A stretch of DNA of 64,000 nucleotides from Agapetus fuscipes (GCA_951799405.1 OX637332.1:1369001-1433000); one strand, 5' to 3'. Shown: positions 1-11,114, numbered from the stretch's first letter. The notes: generated by a model not told the origin, from the letters alone. Program-made: numbers and translations.

Positions 1-1185
1 TAAGTTTTCGGACAATAGAGCTGTACAAATATAGTTTTGGTAAAGATGTTGTGGAAATAAATATTATCGTCCATGAATTTATTACGTATTTAAAAACATC
101 GATCTTTTACATTGATCGATGTTTATAGGTACCTACCATAAATTTGTCATATCACAGGCCTTATGATATCCTTCAGATGGATTGTTACTTATTGTTTTGT
201 ACAGAAACAATTCAGTGACACACGGGGATAACTGATTAGAGGCATTACAATTTTATGCCACTGTAAGCCATCAGCTGGTATCTGTGATAGACGTGAGAGG
301 CGTATGTAGCAGGATTGAACAAGTTTCTCGCGGTCAGCCTCTGAAAAGTTGAACCATGTTTCTTCTTTAACTTGATAATTGATTGGTGACCGCCGTGTAT
401 TTGAAATGCCGATTTTACATGTCGAATATTGATGTTAATTGTCAACAACGAAAAACGCAACAGAGAAATGCATCTGAATGCAGCTGCAGACTACGAGCCG
501 TATTATAGTGTGTGCATACAAAATATACTTTGTACACATCATTGAAAAGATAAAAATTCAATTAAAAAATAATGTTTGCAGCGTAAATGGTAGATATTAT
601 TATAAACATCAAAAAGTCATGTGTTGTTTTTATTTAAAATGTGTATATTATTTTATAAACCATAAAATACATTTCGAATTTACAAAAGTCGAGTTTCGAA
701 GTTGTTTGCTAAACAGGCTCCTAGCTAGGTGGCCGGGCATAAATCAGTTAATATTACCAAACCATAGCCAATTTAAAGGGCTTTATAATAACATGATTTT
801 AATACTCAATTAATATTTTCAAACTGCAGCCAATTCAAATTTTCCGCCATTATAGAAAGGGCTTTCTGCAGCCAACTTCGCACTTGTGTACTGTACTGGA
901 CCGTAATGCGAACGCTTCACGGGCGAGTAGCGCCCCGCCCACTACTAAATTACTCGTTACTTGACTAAATCAGTGGCCTTGTGCGAACTAGCCTTTAGTG
1001 ACATATCAACGTTGCGAGAATAGACCATCTCCTACCGGACAATAACGGCTTTATAAAGAGTGTTCTTTCACGTGAATTCTACATCTTTTTTATATCTATT
1101 TAACAGATGAAAACTGATGATAGAAAAAAGTGATTTGAATTTTAGAAAAATACTTTTTTAGGTACATAGAGTATCTCACATTGTT
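1..1185. other. No recognised feature
   Basis: AT-rich DNA. Short open frames at 245-460 and 478-813 show no domain, codon bias or splice context and are probably chance. Intergenic, or an intron of the transporter gene. Confidence 0.5.
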
Positions 1186-1188
1186 ACT

Positions 1189-1717
1189 ATGTCGAACAGA
1201 ACACTGAATGGTACTTCTTGCATCATCAAGGGATGTCTCAAACCTACGCCTATAGGAAAACTCTATTCACTAGCAGGCATATCCCCCCCACACATCAGGC
1301 GTGAAGTGGCTTCAAGGGTTAAACGAGGAAATACCCTGAAAAATCCACAGCACTGCTTTTTTGGACAAAGTGGCTCATCATCACTGCGCTTGAAGTCGCG
1401 TCGCAGTTTCCTCATCTCCCTTTCCCTTGAATACGGAGCTGGTGGGGGAGAGATTGCACTTGTGGAATCTGGAACGACCTGTAAACTTTGTGCAGCCAAG
1501 CGAGATCCTCCCACCTGGACAGGATCTTGAGTGGCCTCTGTGGAGGGCACTCAACAGGCTGAGAACGGGTGTTGGCAGAGCTCGCTGTAACATGAGGGCC
1601 TGGGGAATCCTTCATCAAGATGACACCACGCTCTGCGAATGCGGAGTTCAACAGTCCATGGATCATCTTCTGATCTGTCCGGCCTGCCGAACAAGCTGCT
1701 CACTGGCCGATCTATAA
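1189..1717 (+). mobile_element. 5'-truncated LINE ORF2 C-terminal end (I/R1-type)
   Basis: Two overlapping frames together encode the end of a non-LTR ORF2. The first has GCLKPTPIGKLYSLAGI-PPHIRREVASR; the second has LPPGQDLEWPLWRALNRLRT, VGRARCNMRAWG and a C-x-C-x7-H-x4-C motif (CECGVQQSMDHLLIC) like that after the RNase H domain in many LINEs. A frameshift near 1415-1427 separates them, so the copy is dead. Confidence 0.75.
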
Positions 1718-2704
1718 TCTATAATCTAAGTTGCAAGGATATATTTATTCAAAGCTCTCAGATGTATGCCCATAAACAAACACGTGTAGTTCGCGCTTAC
1801 AAATGCTGATTGTGTACTTACAAATAAAATCTAAGCCTCAAATTAACATAAGCCCTGCAACTCTTGCCGACATTCCCTGAAACGGGTGTGACATTGGCAA
1901 AGTGAACCATTTTTTACAGTATGGGTGGTCAGCCTCATACCAACCTATAAGTCAAGGAATACGAGTAATAAATAACATTTAAGTATAAAAAAAAACAACA
2001 ACAACAAAACCTTAAAAATAAATCTATACAAAAAAAGTAAAAAATTACTTATGCAAAAAATGTAGCAAACTAATAAACCAACATTACAAATCAGCATTGC
2101 AGATTAGTCGCCACTTCTTCCTGTCCTTGCATACTTCTTTCATTTCATCCAGAGTCATAACCTTTTTCATACAAGCTCTTCTTTTATTATGACTCTGGAT
2201 ATCCCATTCACTCGCTATTTCGAAAATTTGGTCCATGCATCCCTTTCTTGGTCTTCCTCTTCCACGACATCCATCAATTCTTGCAGCATACACTTTCTTC
2301 GTCAGTCTTTCCTCATTCATTCTCTCCAAATGTCCAAGCCATCTAAGTATACTTCTTTTAATCTTTACTTTCACACTTTCTCTTACACCACATTCCTTTC
2401 TAACAAAATCATTCCTCACCCTATCACTCCGTCTTTTCCCAATTATACTTCTTAAGTAGTCCATTTCCACTGTATGGACTTTACTAATCTCACTTTTACT
2501 CACCATCCAGGCTTCACTTCCATACATCAGAGTGGGCACTAGTATACCACCGTGCACCGCCAGTCGAACATTTTTTGAAAGATTCTGGTTCTTGGCGATG
2601 CTAGCGGTAGCACCCAGTACGCACCTGCCTTTCATTATTCTTCTCTCAAATTCACCGGTCATTCTTCCATCTTTTTCAAACTTACTTCCCAGGTATACAA
2701 TAGT
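1712..2704 (-). mobile_element. LINE-A copy with RT C-terminal ORF (RTE-like)
   Basis: Minus-strand, 5'-truncated. The ORF (2662-2084) contains GRCVLGATASIAKNQ, LMYGSEAW, RSILRWLGHLERMNEERLTK, GCRGRGRPRK and ends KKWRLICNADL. This is the region after the RT palm domain in RTE-like LINEs. The ~240-bp 3' UTR (about 1955-1720) ends in TATAATC repeats at 1712-1727. The coding frame extends upstream of the first ATG to about 2703, where the copy is cut off. Confidence 0.8.
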
Positions 2705-3690
2705 TATTTATGCCACTGCCTAGTAATGATAGTCTTTGTAACACGAGTGCTAGTTTGTGCCATGATGCGCAGCCGAATGGCACAATAGACAGCAAGAGTG
2801 TTACAAAGACTAATTACGTGCAATGGCATACAATACTTTTTCTACAACCATGAAATAAATAACAAAATAGTAAATAATAGTCATTATAATGTACTCGTCC
2901 ATTTGAAGTAATTAATACCCCACCTTTGTCAAACCATGTAATTTATCATTCCCCTCGATTATCTAATCTAATCTGCAAAGATATATTACATTTGGGATTC
3001 ATTTTAAATTTATGCCCACAAGCAGACACATATAAGGTTACATGCCGCATATAAGGGCTAATATTCAAACTCAAAACTCAAATAAACATAAGCCCTGCAA
3101 CCACTGAAGCAGGGGTGTCATTAGCAAAGTGAACCAAGTTTTTACAGCATAGATGGTCAACTTCATACCGACCTATTAGCCAAGTAACTGTTTAAGTTTG
3201 TTTTTTTTTTTGCGGTGCAAATATTTTGCATTATTTACTTTCAAGCCTTCTGTTTTCCTTCGAAAAAAGGAAAGCTACAATTTGGAGTATTTTGATAAAT
3301 AACATTGATGAATTATTACACTTGTAACAATTTTTATTTGACTCTACGCATAAAATATATTCATTCTCATTTGAACAAAGATTGAATATAGTAGGGAGGA
3401 CCTATCAATAAATTGAAAATATTCATGTAATGGCTGACGTTTAAACGTGGTTGCTATGGAAACGGCCAATAATAGTTTGTTATCGGTCGCTTAGAAGGAT
3501 AGCCTCATACAAGATTGATACTCGAAATTCAAAAATGGTTCCATTTCTGACAATGCGCATGCGCACATTTTCATTTCAACACCGTTATCAGTTGCGTAAT
3601 GTAACATTACGCAACGGGTGTGGAAATGTATAGCATTGTGATTGCGTTAGCCGTTTTGTAATTAGTAAATTACCAAATGGGTGTAGAAAA
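2701..3690. repeat. Tandem duplication, unit 1
   Basis: First of two directly adjacent ~990-bp diverged units. It starts with an imperfect hairpin (about 2708-2832, arms reading ATGCCACTGC and its complement), holds a minus-oriented LINE-A 3' end (about 2960-3185), a GCGCATGCGC motif near 3555 and the perfect palindrome GCGTAATGTAACATTACGC near 3595. Confidence 0.75.
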
Positions 3691-4671
3691 TAGTTATTTA
3701 TGCCACTGCCAAGTAATGATAGTCTTTTTAACACGAGTGCTAGTTTGTGCCATGAGGCGCAGCCGAATGGCACAATAGAAAGCACGAGTGTTACAAAGAC
3801 TAATTACGTGCAGTGGCATACAATACTTTTTCTACGACCATGAGAGAATTAACAAAATAGTGAATAATAGTCATTATAATGTACTCGTCCATTTGAAGTA
3901 ATTAAAACCTTACCTTTGTCAAAACGTGTGATTTATCATTCCCTTCGATTATCTAATCTAACCTAAGTTGTAAAAATAAATTATATTTAGGTTTCATATT
4001 GAATTCATGCCCACAAGCCAACACATATGTATAAGGTCGCGCTTTTACATCCTGCATATAAGCTTAAACATTCAAACCCAAAACTCAAATAAACATATGC
4101 CCTGCAGTTGTATTGGCAGGTGAACCAAATTTGTACAGCATAGGTGATCAACCTCATACTCACCTATTAACCAAGTAACTTTTTGAGTTTGTTTATTTTT
4201 TGCGGTGAAATTTTTTGTATTGTTTTCCTTTCAAGCCTTTTATTTTCCATTGAAAAAAGGAAAGCTTTATTTGGAGCAATCCGATAAATAAATTCGATAA
4301 ATTTTAGCACTATTAACAATTTTTATTTGACTCTACACATAAAATATACTTATTTATTTTCATCTGAACAGGGCTGAAAGTCTCATCACCACGGTAATTC
4401 CTACCTACCGAATATCACTAATATTGTATGAAGCCTAATCAGCTGATCGCTTGCGGCCATCTTGGATTGACAGGTCTTCATACCCCCATACAAGGTTGAC
4501 ATTTGAAATTAAAAAATGGTTCCAATTCTGACAATGCGCATGCGCACATGTTCATTTTAACACGGTTACCGGTTGCATAATGTAACATTATGCAACGGGT
4601 GTAGAAATGTATGGCATTGTGATTGCGTTAGCCGTTTTGTAATTAGTAAATTACCAAATGGGAGTAGAAAA
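3691..4671. repeat. Tandem duplication, unit 2
   Basis: Second ~980-bp unit matching 2701-3690 in order: hairpin, minus LINE-A 3' end (about 3950-4175), GCGCATGCGC, TAATGTAACATTA and the closing TAGTAAATTACCAAATGG. Many substitutions and small indels, so the duplication is old. Confidence 0.75.
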
Positions 4672-4672
4672 A

Positions 4673-4830
4673 CTCATTTACGACATCAACATTCATTCCA
4701 TTAATTTTAAATTCATAATTCATATTTTCATCATCTCTTTTAAAAATCAATACTTTCGTCTTACTTGCATTCAACTTCAAATGGTTACCTAACAAAGCTT
4801 CATTCAATCTAGAGAGCATTGTTTGCAATT
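4673..4830 (-). mobile_element. LINE reverse transcriptase fragment
   Basis: The minus-strand frame reads LSRLNEALLGNHLKLNASKTK and VLIFKRDDENM, matching the stretch after the YADD motif where RTs read LKLN-KTK. About 50 codons only, both ends lost. Confidence 0.6.
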
Positions 4831-4860
4831 CTACTGCTGAATCAGATAATGAATAAGATC

Positions 4861-4946
4861 TAATGGAGAGTAATGGTGGAGCAGTGGATGTTGCCCGACA
4901 CTGGGCAAAAGTAGTGTAGCGTCTGACAAGTCGAAGAAGAAGAAGA
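4861..4946 (+). mobile_element. RTE-like LINE 3' end with GAA tail
   Basis: Ends of an RT frame, MESNGGAVDVARHWAKVV then stop, followed about 17 bp later by (GAA)n at 4930-4944, the microsatellite tail seen on other RTE-like fragments here. Confidence 0.55.
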
Positions 4947-5169
4947 CTTTATCGAAAATTCATAATTGGCTTGGCATAAATTCTATAGCCAACATTATTT
5001 TACTATTCACGGCCGGGTGGCTAGGGAAGAGACTGCAGGGAACACAACCGTTATGAGCACATTTTAAATTGATGAATTTTACATTTAAAAAAACGTGAAC
5101 AAAAGAAAACATTCTTTTAAACTGTCACTGTACCTACTCTGTCGCCGTTCCGCTAAAATATTTCTTAGC

Positions 5170-5300
5170 GGAAAGAAATTAATGAATGGATATGAATGAA
5201 TTGAAAGAGGTATGCAAGGATAGGAATAAATGGAAACAAATCTGCAGAGGGTCTGACCAACCCTAGTGGGATGGCGACAGAGTTGCAGTTACATAAAACA
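5170..5300 (+). mobile_element. LINE-B 3' end
   Basis: Coding-like remnant (MNELKEVCKDRNKWKQICR in a diverged frame) followed by the family 3' end around CCCTAGTGGGATGGCGACAG and GAGTTGCAGTTACA. The same ending recurs at 14060-14128, 14266-14334, 32760-32860, 55340-55400, 57195-57245 and 62320-62370. Confidence 0.6.
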
Positions 5301-5975
5301 ATGAAGAAAAAAAACCGATGTAAAAATGCGTCATGGAAAAACGCTACGTAATTGGATGTGACGTCATATACTGATGAGATTGGAGAATACAGATTATTTT
5401 TATCATTTACTCACGTGTGTCCTCGCATGTTGGACCACGTGCGTACGGAATAAGAGGGCAGCAGCTTATTGGTGTGTGTGTATGTGCAGCTAATAACGTA
5501 CTGAAGTGGCAGGTCGGGAAGATTTCCTAGGACACCACTGATATGTTTACATAGTTGTTCTCGTTCCAAGAAAATCTCCTAGAATCTGAGTAGTAATTTT
5601 GCTTCATTATTTTGCGGATTTATTAGATCTCAATATATACTTATGTACATATCGACACCTAAAAGGTTAAACTGAATAAGTGACATGTTTTACTACTTTG
5701 GGTTTCTCAGGTAATTGCATTTTTTTTACTATTTACTGCAAAATAAAACATAGAATGACTTAGACCTTTTACATGAGCAATTCCTTATGATTAGTTCACT
5801 TACTATTATAGTACCACTCACTTACAATGATATCACTAGAATATTCGAGCAAACACTAGTAAAATTAACCAAACACCTACATCTAGAGACACACTTACAC
5901 AAGCAAAAAAACACACACACAATCACAAGTAAAAAACACACTGACACGCAATCGTCCATTCCTAACAATGTATAG
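5301..5975. other. No recognised gene; contains a copy of a short repeat (family H)
   Basis: AT-rich. About 5840-5960 resembles, in inverse orientation, sequences at 37620-37715 and 42345-42440 (TCTCTAGAT and GAGTGTTYGCTCGAATATTC type blocks). Otherwise nothing. Confidence 0.4.
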
Positions 5976-6305
5976 TGCGGTCGATGGCTCAGTTGGTAGA
6001 GTGCTTGCATTCCATGCCGTGAGCTCGGGTTCGAGTCCCACCGTGGGTGTCAGAAATGATATCCCGTTTTGATGTTTATTTCAAACCCCAAAATAAAAAA
6101 AACCGGCAAGGTTTACTCAGCCTTTACAAGAAATGAGAACCAGCCCTCTCGGGAGCTGGGAAGCCCCCACTTCTACTGAAGTAGTTGGCGTAAGGCCGGC
6201 CCTCTTACCTGTAAAAATAAATAGGTTGAACTCGCCACATGCGACCCCTTCGGGGATAACGTGGCAAGAAGTTACACTATATGTGTAGCTTAGTTGCGTA
6301 GTTGC
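5976..6305 (+). mobile_element. SINE-A, near full-length
   Basis: tRNA-derived head with an A box (TGGCTCAGTTGG) and B box (GGTTCGAGTCC), then a ~250-bp body including ACCGGCAAGGTTTACTCAGC, CTTCGGGGATAACGTGGCAA and an end around TATGTGTAGCTTAGTTGCG. The first seven bases do not pair with any acceptor 3' strand, so this is a SINE and not a tRNA gene. Confidence 0.85.
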
Positions 6306-6844
6306 GTATATATTAAAACTTCGACAAAACGAACAATTAATGAGAAAGACGTAAAAATTGTACAAGCAAAATCTTCAGTGTTTCCTCCTTAAAGACGCCC
6401 GGAAGGAAAGTTTTTCAATTGAAATAATAAGTATCCCAGAAACAATAGTGAACGCGGGTACTCGCGCTCTAATTTCACTGAAATTAAACTTCCACAGTGT
6501 CTGGCGATCATAATTATTATCAATTAATGAACATTATCTCTATTGTATCATTTACCGCAAATTAAGTTATTACATCAAGACAGGAATGAAAGTCTAATTG
6601 CTTTACTTTCTTTGTTGCTGTTCTACACAATCATCACGATATAGGTTGATTTTTATAATTAAACGTTTTATTTTTCAATGTTTGTAAACGATTTTTAATT
6701 TTATATTTAATCTAATAAACGGTGTCTGCTGTATCCTCCTCTTGTATCATCAAGGGCAACTCGTATAGCGGCTGACATTCATACATGAGCAATCGACATC
6801 AAAACTATGAGAGCTTGGTGTTTTCCCGACTCATTCCTTTGTCG
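6306..6844. other. No recognised feature
   Basis: AT-rich spacer between SINEs; no ORF, repeat or RNA motif that I can support. Confidence 0.4.
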
Positions 6845-6895
6845 GTGACCGGTCCGTAGTCCAGTGGTAACACTTCGGACTCGTAAATATAAACT
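6845..6895 (+). mobile_element. SINE-B tRNA-like head fragment
   Basis: Only the head of SINE-B (CCGGTCCGTAGTCCAGTGGT to CTCGTAAAT). It abuts the 3' tail of an inverted full-length SINE-B. Confidence 0.55.
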
Positions 6896-7320
6896 CATAA
6901 ATAATATTAGGATGATTTATTTGGTGAGCGCTGTTTTTGTGTGTATCACACCTAAAGAGCCCTCTGCGAGCTTGGTCGTCGCTGTAGAAAGCGCCTATTC
7001 TCAAGCAAGACCCAGTTGTTGTAAGGTTGGATGGACCTTTTAGTGACCGCTCTTTGGTAAAGGTTTATGAATTTTTCAACCCAGCGAAGAGCACATTTGG
7101 AAATATAAATGGTATATTTTTGTGCTCCGCCGGGATTCAAATCCACAACCTTCCATTTACGAGTCCGAAGTGTTGCCACTGGACTACGGACCGGTCCAAG
7201 AAATGCCAACAACACGCGGTGTACCTAGCGGTCACCTATCCAAGTAACATCCGCGCCCAATGCTGCTTAACTTCGGTGATCTGATGAGAACCGGTGCTTT
7301 CAACATGGTATCGTCGTTGA
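6896..7320 (-). mobile_element. SINE-B full length: 5S-like module, tRNA-like head, body
   Basis: Reading the minus strand from 7320: a 5S rRNA-like module (CCGAAGTTAAGCA type box, GGATGGGTGACC type box C, here slightly mutated), then GGACCGGTCCGTAGTCCAGTG as the tRNA-like A-box region, GGTTGTGGATTTGAATCCC as B box, a body ending CAGCGCTCACCAAATAAATC and an ATT-rich tail. It ends about 85 bp upstream of the first visible exon; 7321-7350 is the edge of a LINE-A 3' UTR. Confidence 0.85.
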
Positions 7321-7404
7321 CCTACCAACCTACATATAAGTCAAGGAACTAGAGTGGAAAAGCAGCTTAGAAATGATTATGATTTTGTTGTGTTTGTCTT
7401 GCAG

Positions 7405-7549
7405 CGCCAGACTGAACGAGGTGGACCGGGACGCGCTGAAGAGGGACGGTCTCACCCTGTTCGCCAAGCTGATAAGGACTAAGGATGTCGACGCTATGGG
7501 CCGCAAGGCGCAAAGGGACGCCGACACGGGGAAGAAGCCCAAACTATCG
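7405..7549 (+). CDS. SLC7A14: SLC7A14-like transporter, first visible exon (cytosolic N-terminal region)
   Basis: Internal exon of a cationic amino acid transporter-type (SLC7/CAT subfamily) membrane protein. It carries one base completing an upstream codon, then 48 codons of hydrophilic sequence including LIRTKDVDAMGRKAQR, which resembles the cytosolic N-terminal segment before TM1 in SLC7A14. It follows a TGTCTTGCAG acceptor and ends at a GTGAGT donor in phase 0. The start codon must lie in an exon further upstream, not found in 1-7404. An ATG at 7373 is in frame but lies inside the acceptor region, so I do not take it as the start. Human SLC7A14 is described as a lysosomal GABA transporter; the substrate in this animal cannot be read from sequence. 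Confidence 0.85.
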
Positions 7550-7639
7550 GTGAGTCTAAGGCCATACAGTATAAGGAGGAGACAAACATTTCACCATGTT
7601 CTTAGATATTTGTTTTATGTGACATTTTTCAATCATTTT

Positions 7640-7965
7640 TCACGCTACTCGTGATCTAGCAACAATCCAACAAGGAGTGCCACATATTAGCTTCAGTAAC
7701 ATCGAACCATTTACTTTTAGAGTCATGGCCACGCCTCTGGTGATAATGATGATGATTAATGATGATTTCTTTATAGCGCCGTTTCGTGATGTAGTCACTC
7801 CAAGGGCGCTTGTGCAAATGATGCCAGAAATTTGCTTGTGTTCATTGCATACCGGAATTTGCCATGGTCCTCTAGCTATTTCACATGATGTGGCAGGTGG
7901 TTCCAGGCCAGAGGACCAGCAACTGCAAATGCACGCTCTCCAAAGAAACACATTCTCCTCAATCT
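7640..7965 (-). mobile_element. L2/CR1-like LINE 3' end
   Basis: Minus strand resembles the C-terminal end of an L2/CR1-type ORF2 (RAF-VAGPL-WNHLP type sequence, frame broken) followed by GGCGCTATAAAGAAATCATC and an ATC/ATT-rich tail. That GCGCTATA-plus-trinucleotide ending matches the L2 copy ending at 53325. Confidence 0.6.
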
Positions 7966-8285
7966 ACGCTAAGAAAAACGCGTAAAACATGATAATGTGG
8001 GAGTGTTTTTTTAATATTTTTAAAATATTTTTCCAGTTTTCATAAGACATATTGATACATTACACACCACATTCACACATCGCTCATATGAAATTATCTC
8101 TGATGTGTCTCATGAATGTTTAATTTTTTTTTTTAATATTTTTAAAAAACTCTCACATTATCGTGTTTTGCGTTTTTTTCTTAGCTCAGATTGTGTAGAA
8201 TGCGATTTCTAAGACAATTTAATTGGAAGATCATCTTTGAATCAAATGGTGGATAAGCCAAACACGCACTGGAGGGACGATATGT
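7966..8285 (-). mobile_element. MITE-F, long copy
   Basis: Inverted-repeat element; arms around CGTAAAACATGATAATGTG (from 7980) and its complement (to about 8175), continuing to GGATAAGCCAAACACGCACT at the right. Related copies at 31945-32192, 41799-42037 and 62150-62290, and fragments at 27465-27975. No coding sequence. Confidence 0.6.
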
Positions 8286-8404
8286 ATAACTAAATATTGA
8301 TGTAAGTAACAATTTTTGAAAAGTTTTAGCGGAAACATTGTAGAACTCCATTTTAATTATTAAAAAATGATAACAAACTTTGTTTAGTTCTACTTTATTT
8401 ATTT

Positions 8405-8735
8405 GTTTTTAGGCTTTCATGGCCGGCTTCAGATGATGATGATGATAAGGATGCAGCATCCATTTTTCCGGGCTTGTAGACTATGGTCCAGTATTTCTTC
8501 TGCAGGCTGCTTTTTTCTTCTTAGAAGGCTGCTACGTTTCGTCAGTGAACTTGTGACTGACTTCTTCAAGGCTCGTACTTGAACTTGTTGAACTTATGCA
8601 GTTGAATAAGTCAGTCTTTTAGTTCACTGACGAAACTTAGCAGCCTTCTAAGAAGAAAAAAGCAGCCTACATAAGAAATACGGGACCATGGTCTACAAGC
8701 CCGGAACAATGGATGCTGCATCCTTATCATCTATC
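8405..8735. repeat. Fold-back element with ~110-bp inverted arms (possible Penelope-like end)
   Basis: Arms 8441-8550 and 8622-8730 are near-perfect inverted copies around a 71-bp loop. Contains ACGTTTCGTCAGTGAAC, ACTTCTTCAAGG and, at the left, AGGCTTTCATGGCCGG. These blocks recur at 33405-33500, 35605-35765, 41130-41230 and 43226-43382, and resemble ends of Penelope-like elements in arthropods; that assignment is inference. Confidence 0.55.
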
Positions 8736-8975
8736 TATCTATAATCTATAATCTAAGCTGCAAAGATATGTTAACATTTAAGGCTCATATGAAATGCATG
8801 CCTACAGATAGGCACATGTAGGTTCGCGCCTACACATTCTGCATGTGTGCATACAAATAAAGAAAACCTCACATGGACCTTGCAACTCCTGCCGCCGTTC
8901 CCTGAACCGGGGTGAAACGATTTTTACAGCACGGGTGGTCAGCCTCATACCAACCCATCAGTCAAGGAGCAAGGA
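8736..8975 (-). mobile_element. LINE-A 3' UTR copy
   Basis: Standalone 3' end: TATAATCTATAATCTAAGCT at its 3' terminus and the TGGTCAGCCTCATACCAACC end at right. No coding part remains. Confidence 0.7.
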
Positions 8976-9361
8976 GGATCATCATCATCTAAATATTGAT
9001 CCTTTGTCAATCTACTTTTCTAGAGAAAAATAGATGCCCATCTTGCATTCCTCTAATTGCAAAGTCAAACTCTAAATATTTATTTGAGTCTCTCCACTGT
9101 TTTCATGCAAGGGAAACAAAATCATTTCACAAGTTGAGGCATTTGTCCGCCAAAGTAAAGCGATAGAACGCGGAATGAAAAACTGCTTGGCGTTTGTCCG
9201 CTTTTATAAGCTTTGTCAACTCCTCCGCACGTCTAGCATGAAATCTTCTTATTTCATTTCAACTTTCACGAGTTGAATCCCGCTGAATTATTGCAAGCTT
9301 GGTGCAAAAAACAAACGACACTTGTTTTCTGCGCTATTTAACAAATTATGAAAAACGACAC
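8976..9361. other. No recognised feature
   Basis: AT-rich unique-looking sequence. Nothing supported. Confidence 0.4.
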
Positions 9362-10368
9362 TTACGTAACTTATAGGTCGGTATGAGGCTGACCACTCAT
9401 ACTGTAAAAAATGGTTCACTTAGCCAATGTCACCCCTGTGTCAGGGAAGGTCGGCAAAAGTTGTAGGGTTATTGTTCATTTGAGGTTTGGATTTTATTTG
9501 TAAGTACCTACATATCGACGCGACGGTTAAAAGGAAGTAGGGCATAAGCGACTATAATCTATAATCTAAGTTGCAAGGATATATTCATTTAAAGCTCTCA
9601 GATGTATGCCCACAAACCAACAAGTGTAGTTCGCGCTTACAAATGCTGAATGTGTACTTACAAATAAAATCCAAACCTCAAATGAACATAAGCCCCACAA
9701 CTTTTGCCGACCTTCCCTGAAACAGGGGTGACATTGGCAAAGTGAACCATTTTTTACAGTATGGGTGGTCAGCCTCATACCAACCTATAAGTCAAGGAAT
9801 ATGAATAATAAATTACATTTAAATATAAAAAAGAACAAAACCTTACAAAGAAATCTATACAAAAAAAAGTCAAAAATTTCCTATGCAAAAAATGTAGCAA
9901 ATGAAAACACCAACACGTTTTGGTCAAAAATGAGTTATGAATGCTATCCTACTAAAAAAATCGCTCTTTCTACGACTGTTTATGCCCAAGCAAACAACTG
10001 CGTTTTCAAAGTATGGTTTTGGTGTAACCGACAAGATTTTGGCCTTTTTAATCCTAAAGGCGCTTGTGACATAAAAAAATCGTAAAACCACATTAATAAG
10101 AATGCCAATAAATACCTTTATTTATTTATTTATTTTAGAGCTGTTTTGATTTTAACGATATGATAAAAAAATAAAAAAGTTATGCCATTTTTCTGCAATC
10201 TCAAACTTTCAACTGCTTTCCTGAACAATTTAGTTTATTGTCGCTTATCCCTTTTACCTACATTTTAACCGTCGATATGGAGTATTTGTAAGCGCTTACT
10301 TACACGTGCCAATTTGTGGGGAAGCATTTAAATATGAATTTTAAATGTTAATATATCTTCCGAACCGA
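9362..10368 (+). mobile_element. LINE-A 3' UTR split by nested MITE-G and a second LINE-A
   Basis: The outer LINE-A 3' UTR runs 9366-9503, then resumes at 10283-10368 (TTTGTAAGCGC... GCATTTAAATATGAATTTTA). Between them is MITE-G, whose ends are ATCGACGCGACGGTTAAAAG at about 9510 and TTAACCGTCGATAT at about 10280. A minus-oriented LINE-A 3' end (9550 to about 9905) is inserted in turn inside the MITE. Three insertion layers are therefore readable. Confidence 0.65.
9550..9905 (-). mobile_element. LINE-A 3' end inserted in MITE-G
   Basis: TATAATCTATAATC tail at 9551, full 3' UTR to 9800, then the A-rich segment seen after the stop codon in other LINE-A copies. The flanking MITE-G sequence (AAGCGAC at left, TTTTGGTCAAAAATGAG at right) is contiguous in the copy at 33735-33990. 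Confidence 0.65.
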
Positions 10369-10369
10369 A

Positions 10370-10712
10370 AGGAGGAAATAAATTGTATAGGTACAATAGA
10401 TGAACCGCAGTTTTGATTAAATAGAACCCGCTAAAACCACAACAATATACTTCGCAAAACTTACCACATTTCTCAATTAAGTATTTTTTTTTTTAAATAC
10501 ATAAGTAAAAACAATAATTTTGTTTCCGTCCAAATGAATTGCCCAGTTAATCATTTCATTACAATGATCGTGGGATTTGAAGTTAAGTGACATGATTGAG
10601 TTTCAACTGACCACATATATATTGCTCCTCAATGTATTTCCCCTCTCTAAACCAACGAGCTCTTTAATACAGGTTAGCATAAATTTGCACCTGTAATGAT
10701 TACAAATAACTG
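10370..10712. other. No recognised feature
   Basis: AT-rich; nothing supported. Confidence 0.4.
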
Positions 10713-10724
10713 TTGTATCACCAC

Positions 10725-11100
10725 ACAATAGTTCATCGACGGACAATTCATTCTGACAAAATATTGTTTACCGACAATTCGTCCAAGCCAAATTTAGTTA
10801 TCAGACTATCCGTCCATAGAGAATTTGTCCAAACAAAATATCTTCATGAAAAATTACTACAAACAGTTAAATTAATAGTTTGTCTACGGGAAATTCGTCT
10901 AAGTATGTATTTACTAAAGACAATTCGTTCAAGCATAAATTTGTTTACGAGCAATTCGTCCAAACATAAATTTCTCTGCATAAAATTTGTTCAAGCATAA
11001 ATTTGTTTACGAGCAATCCGTCCAAACATAAATTTCTCTGCATAAAATTACTCCAAACATAAATTTTGTGTACAATCAATTCGTATAAAAAAAAATTGTC
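10725..11100 (+). repeat. Degenerate tandem repeat, ~30-bp units
   Basis: Repeated AATTCGTCCAAGCATAAAT-like units alternating with TTTGTTTACGAG and TCTCTGCATAAAAT. A higher-order 61-bp block at about 10929-10989 repeats almost exactly at 10990-11050. An open frame across it is a by-product of the repeat. Confidence 0.7.
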
Positions 11101-11114
11101 TGTAGAGTGGGGCC

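Noticed and set aside
478..813. A 111-codon ORF
   Set aside because: Biased AT-rich composition, no motif and no splice signals consistent with a gene; length expected by chance.
5979..6052. A tRNA gene (A and B boxes, cloverleaf-like length)
   Set aside because: Acceptor-stem ends do not pair and the same sequence recurs about ten times with a common 3' body, so it is a SINE head.
7373..7654. A 93-codon stand-alone gene starting at ATG 7373
   Set aside because: The ATG lies in the acceptor tract and the frame runs through the GTGAGT donor; only 7405-7549 is coding.
8405..8735. A hammerhead ribozyme in the fold-back
   Set aside because: I could not find the required CTGANGA and GAAA core in the right arrangement on either strand.
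10713..11000. A 95-codon ORF
   Set aside because: Generated by the degenerate tandem repeat at 10725-11100.
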